64,000 nucleotides of DNA, taken from positions 434,001-498,000 of the forward strand of contig VICG01000016.1 of assembly GCA_008692225.1 (NCBI GenBank), in the 5' to 3' direction. Below are positions 25,990-37,411 of the stretch, in pieces. The position numbers were made by a program, and so were the translations under genes. The notes below the pieces were generated by a model. The model searched no databases. It saw nothing but the letters and a program-made list of their open reading frames with translations, and had not been told where the DNA came from. This DNA is from Monilinia fructicola. Taxonomy: Eukaryota > Ascomycota > Leotiomycetes > Helotiales > Sclerotiniaceae. Numbering within the stretch: the stretch's first letter is position 1; each line of letters opens with the position of its first letter.

Positions 25990-26325
25990 ATGAGTCTCAA
26001 ATCGTTATATAAACTCCCATCATCTCAGCGCCGAATCCTCATCCTCAAGTTTTTGGACCTTGCTCGGACTCTTTTGCTTTATGCACAGGTAACGGTAGAT
26101 GATTATGCACAGGTAACGGTAGATGAATTGAAAGGACAACAATCGTTTCGTTTTGAAAGCACTGGCGTGAGCTCGTCTAAGGAAATGCGAAAGCGGGAGA
26201 AAGAAATGAAGAGAGCGAAAGCGACAGCCAAAATACACAATGGTGAGAAAACATGCCACGAGATGATAAAAACAGAGATGTTTTCATTTACACGCGATAC
26301 TGGAATCGCTAAGGTGGTATCGTAA
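25990..26325 (+). CDS. Hypothetical protein, doubtful
   Basis: An ATG-initiated frame of 111 residues, rich in Lys, Glu and Met in its second half (SSSKEMRKREKEMKRAKATAKIHN is coil-like). I recognise no family. Codons 31-46 include a 24-bp tandem duplication giving YAQVTVD twice. No intron or homology supports it, so it may be chance. Confidence 0.22.
   Translation: MSLKSLYKLPSSQRRILILKFLDLARTLLLYAQVTVDDYAQVTVDELKGQQSFRFESTGVSSSKEMRKREKEMKRAKATAKIHNGEKTCHEMIKTEMFSFTRDTGIAKVVS
26080..26127 (+). repeat. 24-bp tandem duplication
   Basis: Two adjacent 24-base copies (26080-26103, 26104-26127) differing only in the last base. Confidence 0.9.
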
Positions 26326-26944
26326 ATGCTTCTCTGCTTGGAGACGAGTGATGACTACCTTCCCCTCCCTTACATCTGTGGATATAGCTTTTCCCTTGGA
26401 TTAAAGAGCAGTTACAGTGCAGCCCGGAAAGAACTTCATGTGCTTAAGCAACGTTTGTAGATTATCAAAGAAAAAAAAAACACACACACGAGGGGTCATA
26501 TCGTCCACAACTTCAACAAGGCAGAATGAATGGAAAGTGAATGATCAAATCTGTTTGAAAATTTGCAGAAATGTCGCGTCGGCCCATTTATTCAACTGAC
26601 TTAAATTTTGGCATGAGCTTGAGTTGATTTCGCCAGTAAGGAGAGTAGGGGTTATAGGTATGAATCGAAGAAGATTTTAGGTACAGTTAGCAGTCAGAGA
26701 ATAACAAAGGACAGTAGATAGGATAATAACATGAACCTTCCATCTTGAATCAATTTATTCTTGAAAACTCAAGCGCTCTAACAACAGTAGGATCTTCATA
26801 AGTGTTAAATTTCAAAAACAGTTTACAAGGGTATAAGAGATATCAAAAAGGGCGGTGCGAGCGACTCAGAATGTATACATAGTATAATATATAATTCACC
26901 CAGTCTCTCTACTATATAAGGTGCATTAAGCCAGAGTTTCCATC

Positions 26945-26997
26945 GACAGCGCAAAGGCGTGCAAACAGACTTGTTTGTTCAGGACAAATGCGCTGTC
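26945..26997. repeat. Nested inverted repeat
   Basis: GACAGCGCA (26945-26953) pairs with TGCGCTGTC (26989-26997). Inside it CAAACA (26962-26967) pairs with TGTTTG (26972-26977) across a 4-base loop. Confidence 0.75.
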
Positions 26998-27058
26998 TGG
27001 TGGAGTGGTAAAGTCGCCTGGTCCGAAAAAATTCCTCATTTCAGAGAGGGTTCTCCTC

Positions 27059-27076
27059 CCGCCCCTCGAGGGGCGG
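27059..27076. repeat. 18-bp perfect palindrome
   Basis: CCGCCCCTCGAGGGGCGG is its own reverse complement and very GC-rich in an AT-rich setting. Confidence 0.9.
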
Positions 27077-28010
27077 CAAGGTTTTGCTAGTCAGCTCTTT
27101 TTTTTTATTTATAATCCTTCTACGAAACACGTATGGAGTGCTAAAGAGCGTATCCAGCCAAGAGTTCGTTGAGAGTTTGTTTGTTTTTGGTTCTTGAGTA
27201 TATTGGTCGGCGTTGATGGAGGCGAAGCGAGGCGGAGCGAGGCGAGAATATATATTGTGGGGATTTGGGAACTGAGGTGCCATTCGGCATAGAAACGGGG
27301 CGGGAAAAGAGGTTTAGTATGGTTTGAGATGTCCACGGGTCTAATGATAGTTACTTGTAGGGAAAGACCAATACTCACCCCAAGCCCGAGAGATGGCACT
27401 TTGTCTTGTTTGAATTGTTTACACTCACTTATTATGTTCTCTCCATCCACTCTCGAGATGTTTAAGACGTCTATTAGATCGCGAATGGAATTCTATGGGA
27501 AATCTGTATTTGCAATTGAAGCAATAATGGCAGGCACAAAGATGTCTAAAATAGAGGGATGTAGTCGAAGAGAAATGCATACATACGTACCTATTTACCC
27601 ACAAACAAGTTTGAGACTGGGTGGGCCACTATAAGAGCCGTAAGAGTACACTAACAGAGCATGGTTTATTGAGCGAAATTCAACGATGGAAAAGACTTCG
27701 AAATATAATGGGATTTAAGCGCAGAAACTTAAGCTTTTGAGAAAGATTTTCTCGATTTGCTAACCAATTTGGAACCATTCAGCTATGATAGTGACAATGG
27801 AAGTGATGATCATAAAGAAGAGAGAGAATAGGCGAGAGAGATATAAAGTGTATCGCAGATAAACAGCAAATTATAATCACAAATACAGGTCTTTTTGTTC
27901 CATGACTGAGACTGGCATGATGTCAATCGCAATGCACTAGTGGATTGAATATCATTTTCCTGATAGGAATTAAAATACCTACCATACTTTGCCATCTTGA
28001 TCATGCTAAT

Positions 28011-28346
28011 TTATCTAACCTTGAAGACTGCACCGTGTCCCGCAATAACAAATCCACCCTCAAGACTATCAAAGCACTCGATAGTAGGTGAAAACAGAAC
28101 GCGAGATGACGCATGGCAAGTCAATATCGGACACGACGGGCTGTCCCATGACATAACGCCGAAGCGATCCTCGCCCATATGCATAAGAATGTTTGCAACT
28201 TGCAAGGGATCCAGCAGCTGCAAGGCGTTCGTGATATGCCTCACAGCATAAGTATCGCCGTGGCATTTTCGGGTGGGTAAAACGGATGTTGAAAGCCGGA
28301 TAGGATCGTCGTTTTGTGCTCCGCTTCTTCCAGAGTATGTATTCAT
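28011..28346 (-). CDS. Hypothetical protein (111 aa), possible gene or gene remnant
   Basis: Open frame from ATG at 28346 to TAA at 28011. It is visibly richer in G and C and uses more C/G-ending codons than its flanks, which suggests coding sequence. The C-terminal half (GEDRFGVMSWDSPSCPILTC, then a segment ending FVIAGHGAVFKVR) looks protein-like, but I cannot assign a family. The open frame extends 19 codons upstream without an ATG, so the gene could be longer and spliced. It could also be a remnant of a larger gene. Confidence 0.38.
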   Translation of the reverse strand: MNTYSGRSGAQNDDPIRLSTSVLPTRKCHGDTYAVRHITNALQLLDPLQVANILMHMGEDRFGVMSWDSPSCPILTCHASSRVLFSPTIECFDSLEGGFVIAGHGAVFKVR

Positions 28347-29603
28347 CTTCTCAGTACGCCTATCTATAGAGCAGACTAGAAGGGAAAGCACATTTGAAGG
28401 CAAGATTAAAATTGACTGTTGGTGATCTGTATCGAGCTATTGGATACAGTTTCGGACTAGCTCTTGCGCTTGATCCAGAAAACAACAACTTAATTCCGAA
28501 GCGGTGGGGTCACAAGGCTGTGGCTGATCCACCTTGTGTTTGGGTCCAAAAGTGGTCCCACCCAAAACACATCTTACACTCATCGCTCTCATCAGCCTCA
28601 TCCTGATCCAGATCTCGCCGCCTTGACCTTGGCCGAATCTATTTTGGTAATCGTATAGTTTCATGGAATCTATGGATGACTCGAGTCACGGGACTTATTC
28701 CCTTTTGCGTGGAGGTATATGAGGCCTTCGGGTGTCCAGTATAAGTAGAGGGAAGGCGATCAGAAAGAAGAGAGGTTTGAACTGTATTCTAGGACCTCGA
28801 GGAGCCATGATTGCATGTGGAGGGTGAGAGTTTGATGTGAAAAGATTCGAAGTAAGTGTAAGGGAAGGCTCTGAAGCTGGAGCCTCAAGTAAACAGGGCT
28901 GTATTGATCGACAGCCTCCTGAGGAGTTGGAGGTGGAGTCGTGATGGCTGTTTCTCGGGAACCCCGCGTCGACAGTTTAAATGGCTTAGACGAATCCTCC
29001 CCCCTATTTAAGTAATACTGAAGAGTCAAAGGCCAACTGGACTTGTTCTATGGAGGATTCCTCGTCGTATAGTCCTTGATGAATTCGAAGAGAGATCATC
29101 CCCTTGTCACATCGTGGGCACCATCTAACAATTAACATCATCGGCTTACATAAGACCCTTGCAATGAACCGCATGTGGACCGATCCTTTTCCTAAAATTG
29201 CTTGGCACCGCCTCCAAGGTGCAACCTCATCTTCCATCATCATCATTCATGATTGGATCTTACAAGAGGCTGAGGTTTCGGGCATGGACAGAGATCGGGT
29301 TACTTCTCCGCCTATTGTTGGGTGATGATGCGAAATGAAATATGAGTATTTATCTCCTTGGTATCGCTCCCTTTGTTTTCGGGCTGGAAATGAAGGAAGA
29401 CTGGTAGCTCGATTCATTCGCACACGTACGATACAACTTGCAGCTAGGGAAGTCCAGAATAAATCCTGAAGGCTCAAGGCAGGGGAAAGAAACCGACGCA
29501 ACACAGACCTTGGACTATTGAGTGTAAAGGCACGAACCCTTTTCATCAACCCAATCACCACCGCAAAATCAGACGTTTTCATTACTATTTTTTGCGATCG
29601 AAA
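28347..29603. other. Intergenic region
   Basis: No supportable gene. The last few hundred bases are presumably the promoter and leader of the small + strand gene at 29604. Antisense frames over 29247-29630 look like chance. Confidence 0.45.
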
Positions 29604-29864
29604 ATGGCACAGCAACCCCAAAAACCTCATCGAAGTCTCTGGGACCGTGAACCATCAGATGTCGCAAATATGCCACCGGTCTATACTCAAGAATATGATA
29701 ACAGAGTGTCGCCTCAACCTCAATCACAACCACAACCAGCAAACGCAGTGAAGGATGCGAGCGAAACCCAGAAAGAAGCGATATACGTTCAGAAGCAACA
29801 AAATGAAAGAAAAAACAACGAAGATGATGTCGCTTCGGGATGTTGTGGGTGTTCTGTTATGTGA
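29604..29864 (+). CDS. Small cysteine-tailed, probably lipidated protein (86 aa)
   Basis: Single-exon frame starting at ATG 29604 (context AAAATGGC). It is hydrophilic and rich in Gln, Pro, Asn and Asp, with no signal peptide or membrane segment. It ends SGCCGCSVM. The last four residues CSVM form a CaaX box (X = Met favours farnesyl), and the two preceding cysteines are typical palmitoylation sites, so peripheral membrane attachment is likely. It lacks the length and pattern I would expect of a G-protein gamma subunit. I do not recognise a named family; the CYSTM small-protein group is an alternative reading because of the cysteine tail. Confidence 0.6.
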   Translation: MAQQPQKPHRSLWDREPSDVANMPPVYTQEYDNRVSPQPQSQPQPANAVKDASETQKEAIYVQKQQNERKNNEDDVASGCCGCSVM

Positions 29865-30602
29865 AGTTGTGGGTCAAGCTACGGGTGATAGATACTGTCG
29901 CGGAATGATTAATTTTCTGAATGTTGGAGGGTAATGGATTTTCTGGATATTGGATTCAAGTAGGGGTTTGGAAGGCATGGGGAACGCATCTCTATAGGAA
30001 GAATCACGGTGGGACATAATGGGAAACAGTACTGATACCACGGACATGGACTTGACATTTGGTTGTAATGAGCATGGGCGTTGGGTTTTCGAGATGAGAT
30101 TTTAACAAACATGTCACTTGCCAAAAGCGTTTATTCATGGGCTCTTGGAATTTCTCCCAGGTACTATTGGTACATTGTTGTTTTTGTATAATTTTGCGCG
30201 GAAGTATGGCTCTTTGGAAATCTCAGACGTCGAAAATCGACGTATGGGCATTCCACAATTAAGATATCAGTAGTGCTGTGAGCTCAAGAAGATCTCCTCT
30301 CTCCAATAATCAATTGGATTTAGTCGGTAGTTGTATTTTTGATGACTTTTGCGAAGCTATCGTAGATCCTTCAAGTTGAATTTCATGTTCCGAAGTAGGC
30401 TACTTCATGGATCGTTCTTGTCTTTGGTGATTTCTTCCCTTTTCATATCTAGATTTCTTTTCCTTGTTCAATATCGACCACATTCCTAAAAATTAGACAA
30501 TCCTTTATGTCCCAATTTTGGTTATGCTTACGCTTGCTTTACTCCTCTCATCTCTTGTTGCATCAACGTCAATTCTCATTATTTGTGCTTCGATCCTAAC
30601 AA
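29865..30602. other. Intergenic region
   Basis: No gene seen. It lies between two + strand genes and presumably holds the 3' end of the first and the promoter of the F-box gene. Confidence 0.45.
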
Positions 30603-32021
30603 ATGCCTGCCCTGATGAACGAACCACAACTCATCCGAAAGTCAACATCAGCAGAATTGCCCAAAAACGAAGAAACACTCGATGCTTCAAGCCTCAGTCT
30701 CGCTCTCCCCTCCGAAATTAAAGCAAACATCTTCGACTTTCTTACTGTTAAAGATGCAGGATCCCTACGGTTAACATCTCGAGCTTGGGCTATAACTGGG
30801 ACAGAAAGGCTGTTTCGCGATGGCTTTAAACTTCACCCTCATTGTCAACCAACGGACATGGATAGACTGCGCGAAGTATCGGAATGTCCACATCTAGCTC
30901 AAACAATCAAATCGATAGTGATATTCCTGGATTCCAGCGATGCAAGGAAATGGACCTTTTACTTCTCAGATGCACGGGAAATCCTTCGACGACGAATCGC
31001 AAATGAACCCGGGTTTTGTGACCCAGTTTACCTGGCACATGCTTTCGGTAATCTTCCAAATTTTAGACATCTCACCATTACTTCCCTCAGTTATCCACTT
31101 TCGGAAGACATGTTTCAATCAACATCAACATGGGTTCCCAATTGGAACTCGACAATTGAAGAACAAAGAACACAGTTCATGGCTGATGACCTATCCCAAT
31201 GGTATTACACTTCAATTGTAGCAGCTATCAATGCGGCCAACGTGCCACTTTCATCCGTTGAGTTTGACTGCCTACCCATGGATTGTTTATCATCTCAGGA
31301 GCTTGGATCCCCCCCCTTCATTCCCTTGCAACCTTCTCTTCATAGACTTTGCCTCTTATCCGAATATCCTGGACATCCATATAAATCGCTCACCGGTCTC
31401 GTTTCTCCTCTCAAGCAATTATCAATTGGATTCTGGGATTATGGATTTACCTCTTGGCAGGACTCACTCGTTGCGCAAAGAATAACCGATCTTTTACTTT
31501 CAGCAAAGCATCTCCGAAGATTGGACTTGATGTTTGTGATGAATCTTGCTACGAATATGACTCCAGAATTCCAGATCGCGTGGCAAGATTCCTTTTACAA
31601 TATCACAATCCCTCGTCTAGAGAGTCTACGGCTCCATCAGACCGACGTTCCAGGTCCCCTTCTCGTCTCGTTCCTCAAGCGGCATCGTTCCACCCTCAAA
31701 AACTTGCACCTTAGTGGAGGATACGGATGTGGACCGGGCAGCGGTTGGAATTATCTAACGCGTTTTCAATGGAAAGATATCCTCACTTCGTTGAAAGATG
31801 ATCTCTCACTGGAGAAATTTGAGCTCTTGACCTATGACGATAGGGGAAACATATATGATTGGAATTGGAACTCGGTTCCGGGAACGGAGATAACATTTGC
31901 AAAACTATTGGAGAATTATGTGTTGGGGAAGAGTCCCTGGCCTTTTTTGATGCCGGCGCAGAAGACGATGGATGATTATTGGGGCTGGAGAGTTGATGCT
32001 CAAGTTTGGAGATTGTGTTGA
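30603..32021 (+). CDS. F-box domain protein
   Basis: Single exon of 472 residues. The F-box lies at about residues 31-72 (LSLALPSEIKANIFDFLTV, then AGSLRLTSRAWA), the motif that binds Skp1 in SCF ubiquitin ligases. The rest has scattered Leu-rich stretches such as HLRRLDLMFVMNL, IPRLESLRLHQTD and STLKNLHLSGGYG, resembling degenerate leucine-rich repeats that could bind a substrate. The C-terminus is Trp-rich. Fungal genomes carry many such F-box proteins of unknown target, so its role cannot be named. No frame break. The start at 30603 (AAATGCC) is supported because the F-box lies close behind it. Confidence 0.85.
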   Translation: MPALMNEPQLIRKSTSAELPKNEETLDASSLSLALPSEIKANIFDFLTVKDAGSLRLTSRAWAITGTERLFRDGFKLHPHCQPTDMDRLREVSECPHLAQTIKSIVIFLDSSDARKWTFYFSDAREILRRRIANEPGFCDPVYLAHAFGNLPNFRHLTITSLSYPLSEDMFQSTSTWVPNWNSTIEEQRTQFMADDLSQWYYTSIVAAINAANVPLSSVEFDCLPMDCLSSQELGSPPFIPLQPSLHRLCLLSEYPGHPYKSLTGLVSPLKQLSIGFWDYGFTSWQDSLVAQRITDLLLSAKHLRRLDLMFVMNLATNMTPEFQIAWQDSFYNITIPRLESLRLHQTDVPGPLLVSFLKRHRSTLKNLHLSGGYGCGPGSGWNYLTRFQWKDILTSLKDDLSLEKFELLTYDDRGNIYDWNWNSVPGTEITFAKLLENYVLGKSPWPFLMPAQKTMDDYWGWRVDAQVWRLC

Positions 32022-33393
32022 TTTTACCGTCTGCTGGTCTAGTAGGATACTGATAATTACCTCGAAATTGTATAATCCTATTAGACATTCCGTGGCTGAT
32101 CGTTACCTCATTGTAGTACCGTTCAAATGTGCGATATCTTTTCTTTCAATTTACCTCTGTCATGTGTTGCTTACATCTGATTTACTATTGCCATATTACG
32201 AAACAGCTTCCAAAGCTCAATGCGAGACGATACAAAAATCTATAGATTCAACGTATCCTGACAACTTCTCCTGATGAAATTCAGTGAGCTTATGCTGTCG
32301 AAATTTGCAAGACGATCCAGGAAACCAGCGTAGGTTTGATTTTCTCATTTAGAATCGAGTGTTTCGCTATCTTACGCTTGTCATCTTTAGCGCTTACCAT
32401 TCTTGTTGTTTTTCCTTGATCGACTTTACAATGATATCAAGAACATCATTTGACTAAATTCAGATTGAGTTAGTCCAAGGCAACCTTGAGATTGGAGATT
32501 GTTTGCTACAGATACAGTGTTGTCTGAGGATCATAGCGAGGCATGAGGGCGGAGTGCAGTGAACGGATGGGTTGTTTGATACTCAGAATTCTGGCCTTGG
32601 TAAGATTACCATGAGATTGCAAACGAACATCGTGGGCTATCAACTGAATTACGCACTCATATCCATTGGCATATCTGCACATTCTTCCCAACAAGATAGC
32701 GCCCACTGAGAAGTTGAAGATGGGATAGGGGATCTTTTTTTATATAACTACTGCCATCCACCAAACCGATTCGCTAATCTGTAATGAAAGTGCATCGCAA
32801 ACCAATCTTACATTCAGAATCTCTCTTCTATCTGGGAATTCATTACCTAGTATTCATACCTATCCCTGCAATCTCCTCTATGTTTCCCCGACGACATTCC
32901 CCCGCTGTCACTCTGCTTCGTTTCGGTATACTTGAGCAACTTCATCAAAAGATTTCTGTTATTGAGTCAAAGAAAATAAACCAATATTGTGGTGTATTTC
33001 AACTGTATCGAAAAATCAAATGTGTGGCTGGCGTAACATCGGTTTGATTGTCATTGCAGAGATGTTATATACGCCAAGAAAAACTCAATTAGACACAACC
33101 TTAAGCACAAAGTTAAAATCAACTACAGGAAAGCATGACGTTCAAACAAGCATAAAGGAACATGCCACAAATTGAAGCGAAGAAACCTTCAAGCTCACCA
33201 GTTAAAGGATTTTGGTTCGACATGAAATCTTTTGTTTTGAATTTAGGAGTGAATTTCCTTTTATTTTATGTAACAACATCGCTCAATCGCTGCAGTTGCA
33301 TTGAATCAATGCTGAGAATAAGAATACACCATCGCTGAAGACCACTCTTCCCCTTTGAACAAAACTCCCCCTATCTTATATTCCGCCGCCTTT
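32022..33393. other. Convergent intergenic region
   Basis: 1.37 kb between the 3' ends of the F-box gene (+) and the dioxygenase gene (-). No gene, repeat or RNA feature seen. Confidence 0.5.
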
Positions 33394-34552
33394 TTAGTTC
33401 TCTACACCTCCGCTTGCATACAAGCTAGCAGCAGGCTGGACGCGGTAAGATTCCGAGATATTAACACCGAAAGCCAACCAGCCGAAGATACCATCAGCAA
33501 CTGTCTCGCCCAACAGGGAATACTCGATTAGTGGATCAGAAGAGGCGGCCTCATCAGACAACACGCTATCTTCAGAGTTCAGTGTGACGGGTTGCCTGTT
33601 GGTAGTGTATGGTGAAATGGCCTCAACTTGAGTGATAAGATCTTGATCAAAGAACATTTGCCCAACGTGGGAGATGACACCACCGCCATAGGTACCATTA
33701 GCATAGATCGTTCCATTGAAGTGAACGAGGACGTGAATGTGGTTTGAGCGGGAAGTGTAATGACCTGGGAAGAGAGTTTGGAACTGGGCGACACCTTCAT
33801 CGTCGGTCGCTTGAAGGCCGCGGAGGAACGTAGAGTTGATGTTGGTGGCGTCGGCGGAGTTGCCGTTGGTTGAGGCGACAATGCCACTGTAAACACCGGT
33901 AGAGTTGCAGTGCCAGATCTCAACGAATGCGTTGGTGACGGGGTCGCAGGTAGCCATGTCGATCACTTGGGTGTCGAGGATGAGATCTACTCCTTCTTGA
34001 TCTTCCACGATGTCTTTTCGGACATATTCGCCAGAGACGTCTACATTTACATATCAGAATCTGATTGATGATGATGGATGGAAGCAGTATGTGGAGACTT
34101 ACAGTAAGGACCTTGGGTGACTTCTGGGCTGAGAATGCAGGAGTTGTTTCCGGAGAAAATGATAGACTCATCGGTGGAAGCGTTGTAATTCACACTAGAC
34201 AAATGGGTAGTGTTGAGAACAGTTGCCTCATCCCTTGCTCTCAAGTAAGGTGCCCCTGTTTATAATATTGATTAGTTTCCAGTGTGAGTTAATTCAAAAC
34301 GGTGGATTAGAGCTCACCAGAGCTGATGCCTCTCTTCTTTCTCTCACTCTTGGCGATGGCAGAACGTCTTGCGACAGCCGCTTGCTCAAGGCCTCTAGCT
34401 TTCAACTTAGCAGAGCAGTGACTGAGATCACGTGTCTTTAGTTGAGACATGAAAGAAGCTCTCTCAGCGATCTCTTGTTTAACGTCATGACCGGGATGTG
34501 CCATGGCGAAGCCGGCCAAGATGGCGGCGATAGCAGCAGCTGAGAAACGCAT
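33394..34552 (-). CDS. Secreted intradiol ring-cleavage dioxygenase
   Basis: Non-haem iron(III) enzyme that opens catechol-type rings between the two hydroxyls, here probably outside the cell on plant phenolics. Three exons (34552-34318, 34255-34103, 34040-33394) give 344 residues with no frame break. A signal peptide (MRFSAAAIAAILAGFAMA) is followed by HPGHD, which as I recall is common in fungal secreted members. Family motifs: GPYY (about 127-130), VEIWHCNSTGVYSG (169-182) and FPGHYTSRSNHIHV (220-233); the Tyr and the two His of the last motif are the expected iron ligands. Several N-x-S/T sites suggest glycosylation. An ATATATAT stretch about 130 bp upstream of the start could be a TATA element. 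Confidence 0.92.
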
Positions 34553-34680
34553 TTTTAGGATTGGAAATTTTGATTGTTTCAAAAGATTTGGAATGATTGG
34601 AATGATTGAAGAGAAAATAGAGAATGAGGATGATGCTGTTGATGAGGATGAAAAGAGATTACTTTCGATCAAACATCACT

Positions 34681-34693
34681 GAATATATATATC
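34681..34693 (-). promoter_or_regulatory. Possible TATA element of the dioxygenase gene
   Basis: A 10-base alternating TA run lies about 130 bp upstream of the dioxygenase start codon. The assignment is positional only. Confidence 0.3.
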
Positions 34694-36010
34694 TTCATTC
34701 TCCTCCACATGAATGCCCTTTTGTTTTCAGTCCCATTGCCAATAGTGAAAGAGGCTTACGAATAGCCATCGACTGGTAGCCATGTCATATCAAGGATATC
34801 AGATGGATTAGGTCGAGTTCTACGTACCCGTTGCCACTTCTCCCTGCCATTCCCCTCCTTTTGCTGGTCGACGACAGCAATGATGAAGCAAGCCACGTTC
34901 TTAGTGCGTCACTCTTACATTCTCACTGGCAGAACGGAAAGCAGAGATACAACAAACATAGAATCGTTCCATGCAGGTACACGGCTCCGTCCTTCTTGGC
35001 ACCTCAATTAGTCCCTTAGAAACGTTCTGCCGCATGTGGAGGCCACTGGGCTCGCGAAGATATATTTGCAACGGCAAACAGTCTATTGGACGAAAGAACC
35101 AGGATGACGGATCCCTGAGCCACATTATCAATGTATACATTGCCGCATTGAACAATTGACGCGAAGTCCTTTTTAAGTGATCCGTAGAGTGGGGCAAAAC
35201 GCGCGTTGTGGGCCTTGGCGATCGAGGATTGCCGCAAGAGCGAGACTGAATCCTCCCGCTTTGAACTTTGAAAAGTCAATTGGGGGTTATTATTACATTT
35301 GCGATATCTAGATTCGGTAGTGTAGGGTTTCAAGTTTAATATGTTGATGTAATGATAATGTCATATGTTGTTGGTAGTGATTGTATTTGCGAACCTCAAA
35401 CAATCGATTCGCCGGTCTACAGTTTGCTGGTTCGTCCAAGATACATCTATTAGTGAGGTCTAGGCACAACTTTGAGTTATTAGAAAGAGGAAGTTGGGGT
35501 TTGGATCTTTGAAAATTTGTGCTTGCTACTGTTATATATGCTACGCGCAGTTATCATGTATCTAGAGCCCAAAACGATGGGTTCGTCCGCTACTACGATC
35601 AATGAGTAGCCCTGCTATCAAAACACAAATAAGTATATAATCTAGGGATTTATACCCTACAAAGTCATAATATCAGTAATGGGTGCTTTGCTATGGCCCG
35701 CTGGGCTATTTCAAGTCTCTTTGAAAGATTGCCCGATATCATCAAAAAGTATTCCCCAGAATTGACATGTTTCAAGTGAGACATCATTTTAGATGATATA
35801 TCTGCGGTAAATGGAAGGCTTTCTTGATTCTGAAATATCGACTATGCTTTAGATGCCATGTCCCCCCTAAGTGCTTGTTCGGAAAGTTGTCGGATATCCA
35901 CGTAAGCGCGAGCTTCTCCACCCGGCAGACCCCAGGATGCTGGAGATGTTGGATGTTGAACCATGCTAGCTATACTTGATCCGCAGGGTGATTAGCATCG
36001 ATTTGTATCA

Positions 36011-36232
36011 ATGGCAATTCTTTCGCATTACGTCTCAATGCCTCCAAGGAACTTCGATGGTGGAGCATTTGTGCCAAAAGTCCGATTTCACTTATTGCCG
36101 GAGTTCTTGGCAGATAAGACGGCAGTGGTACTTGATCGGTATAGGGATAGCTGCAATTTCGATTTCAAATACCAAGAAAAGGCCGCGTCGTGGAGCATGG
36201 AAGTTAGCTTGAGGATACCAGGTCTAGAATGA
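36011..36232 (+). CDS. Hypothetical, possible gene fragment
   Basis: A 73-residue frame from ATG 36011 with protein-like composition (VRFHLLPEFLADKTAVVLDR). I recognise no family. It could be a remnant exon or chance. Confidence 0.2.
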   Translation: MAILSHYVSMPPRNFDGGAFVPKVRFHLLPEFLADKTAVVLDRYRDSCNFDFKYQEKAASWSMEVSLRIPGLE

Positions 36233-36949
36233 ATCCACAGCGGGAGCACATTTCGATATGTCGGCAGTTCTTCAGGAACAGAAATTGAGGAGGCTAGTAG
36301 TATATAGAACCATACAACAGCCGAAAATCTTCCACCAGCCGGAACTTATTGTTGGAGATCACATTGCATAGATGACTGGCAATCACCATTTATTCTGTAC
36401 AAAGAATAGTTGTCATCTTATGTGGAGGAGGTATATCGTTGGTGGAGATCATGCAGAATACTCTTGGTTCTTGATTAAGTGAAAAGGAATGAAAGGGACG
36501 AGTGTTTCAGGATCTTGGATAGATATATGGCATATAAATACACAAATAGGAAGCATCTGAGATGATGTTCCCTTCCTCAGGGTCCTTATCAGGCCCATGA
36601 GGTCAATATTTCTTTCCATCAGTTGTTTCGGGCAATGGGTACCTCCAAACACTACCTAGGTAGCGTTAGGATTCCGTTGACAATGCCTTGAACAAAGAGG
36701 GAAGTGGGTGGGAGCTTGAAAGCGGCCAAATCTCAAATAGCCCATCAGAAGAAAGCTATCTCTTTTCAAGTTGATTTGTTCTGCATTGGAGTCCAAAAAA
36801 CGGGTGCTATTCACCAGTCAACTGAGACTGTTATCCACCGGAATCAGCAACGCAACAAATTTTTTTACATTCGTTCAGCTATCCATATCGTCGTGTGAAC
36901 TAAAGATTGGGAATCATATTGGTAGATTTGAACCAACTTGACAACACTC

Positions 36950-37411
36950 TTAGGAAGTAGAAGTGATACTCAGCCTCACTACTGCAAAGTTTTCCTTCAA
37001 AGATTGACTGGTAAACAGCACCTCCCCTTCAGTTATTAAAGGTTTCATGAGATGCCTTAGGTTGCACTGGCTCGAAAATACAACCAAGAACTCAGACGTG
37101 GTGATTCCTGTCCAATCGCTGCTATTCAAGTCAAGTGATAGAAATGGCATGAGTTTCATCACGAACACTATTCCGCGGTGAAGTCCGGGGATCTCCAAGT
37201 GAAGATTAGAATTTAAACCCACATCCATCGGTGATATAGAGACAAAATCATTAGAATAAAATGCTGAAAACCACCCATTCAAGTTGGATGACAATTCAAC
37301 ACAATCATAAGTATCTTGAACGAATTTCAACGGCGCAGATTCATCAATGGAACCCCATTTTTGTCGAAATGGTCTGATCGTGTGACTTCTGTTGATTGTT
37401 GGTGAGCACAA
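36950..37411 (-). CDS. Hypothetical open frame, possible exon
   Basis: The open frame of 153 codons has no ATG at its start. A TAG just upstream sits in a plausible acceptor context (CGACTAG), so it may be a terminal exon. Protein-like stretches such as FVQDTYDCVELSSNLNGWF occur, but there is no recognisable domain. The first internal ATG gives a much shorter product. Confidence 0.28.
   Translation of the reverse strand: MCSPTINRSHTIRPFRQKWGSIDESAPLKFVQDTYDCVELSSNLNGWFSAFYSNDFVSISPMDVGLNSNLHLEIPGLHRGIVFVMKLMPFLSLDLNSSDWTGITTSEFLVVFSSQCNLRHLMKPLITEGEVLFTSQSLKENFAVVRLSITSTS

Larger units (their letters stand above)
24703..28010. other. Spacer with one weak ORF and hairpins
   Basis: Apart from the low-confidence ORF at 25990-26325 I see no gene. 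A nested inverted repeat (26945-26997) and an 18-bp perfect palindrome (27059-27076) are the main structures. Confidence 0.5.

Noticed and set aside
26980..27060. tRNA-like GTGGAGTGGTAAAGTCGCC
   Set aside because: No matching B box downstream; the region is explained better as inverted repeats.
29247..29630. 127-codon minus-strand frame
   Set aside because: Overlaps the leader and start of the + strand small gene and has no motif of its own.
32022..33393. Small frames between the convergent F-box and dioxygenase genes
   Set aside because: All under 100 codons, AT-rich and without features.
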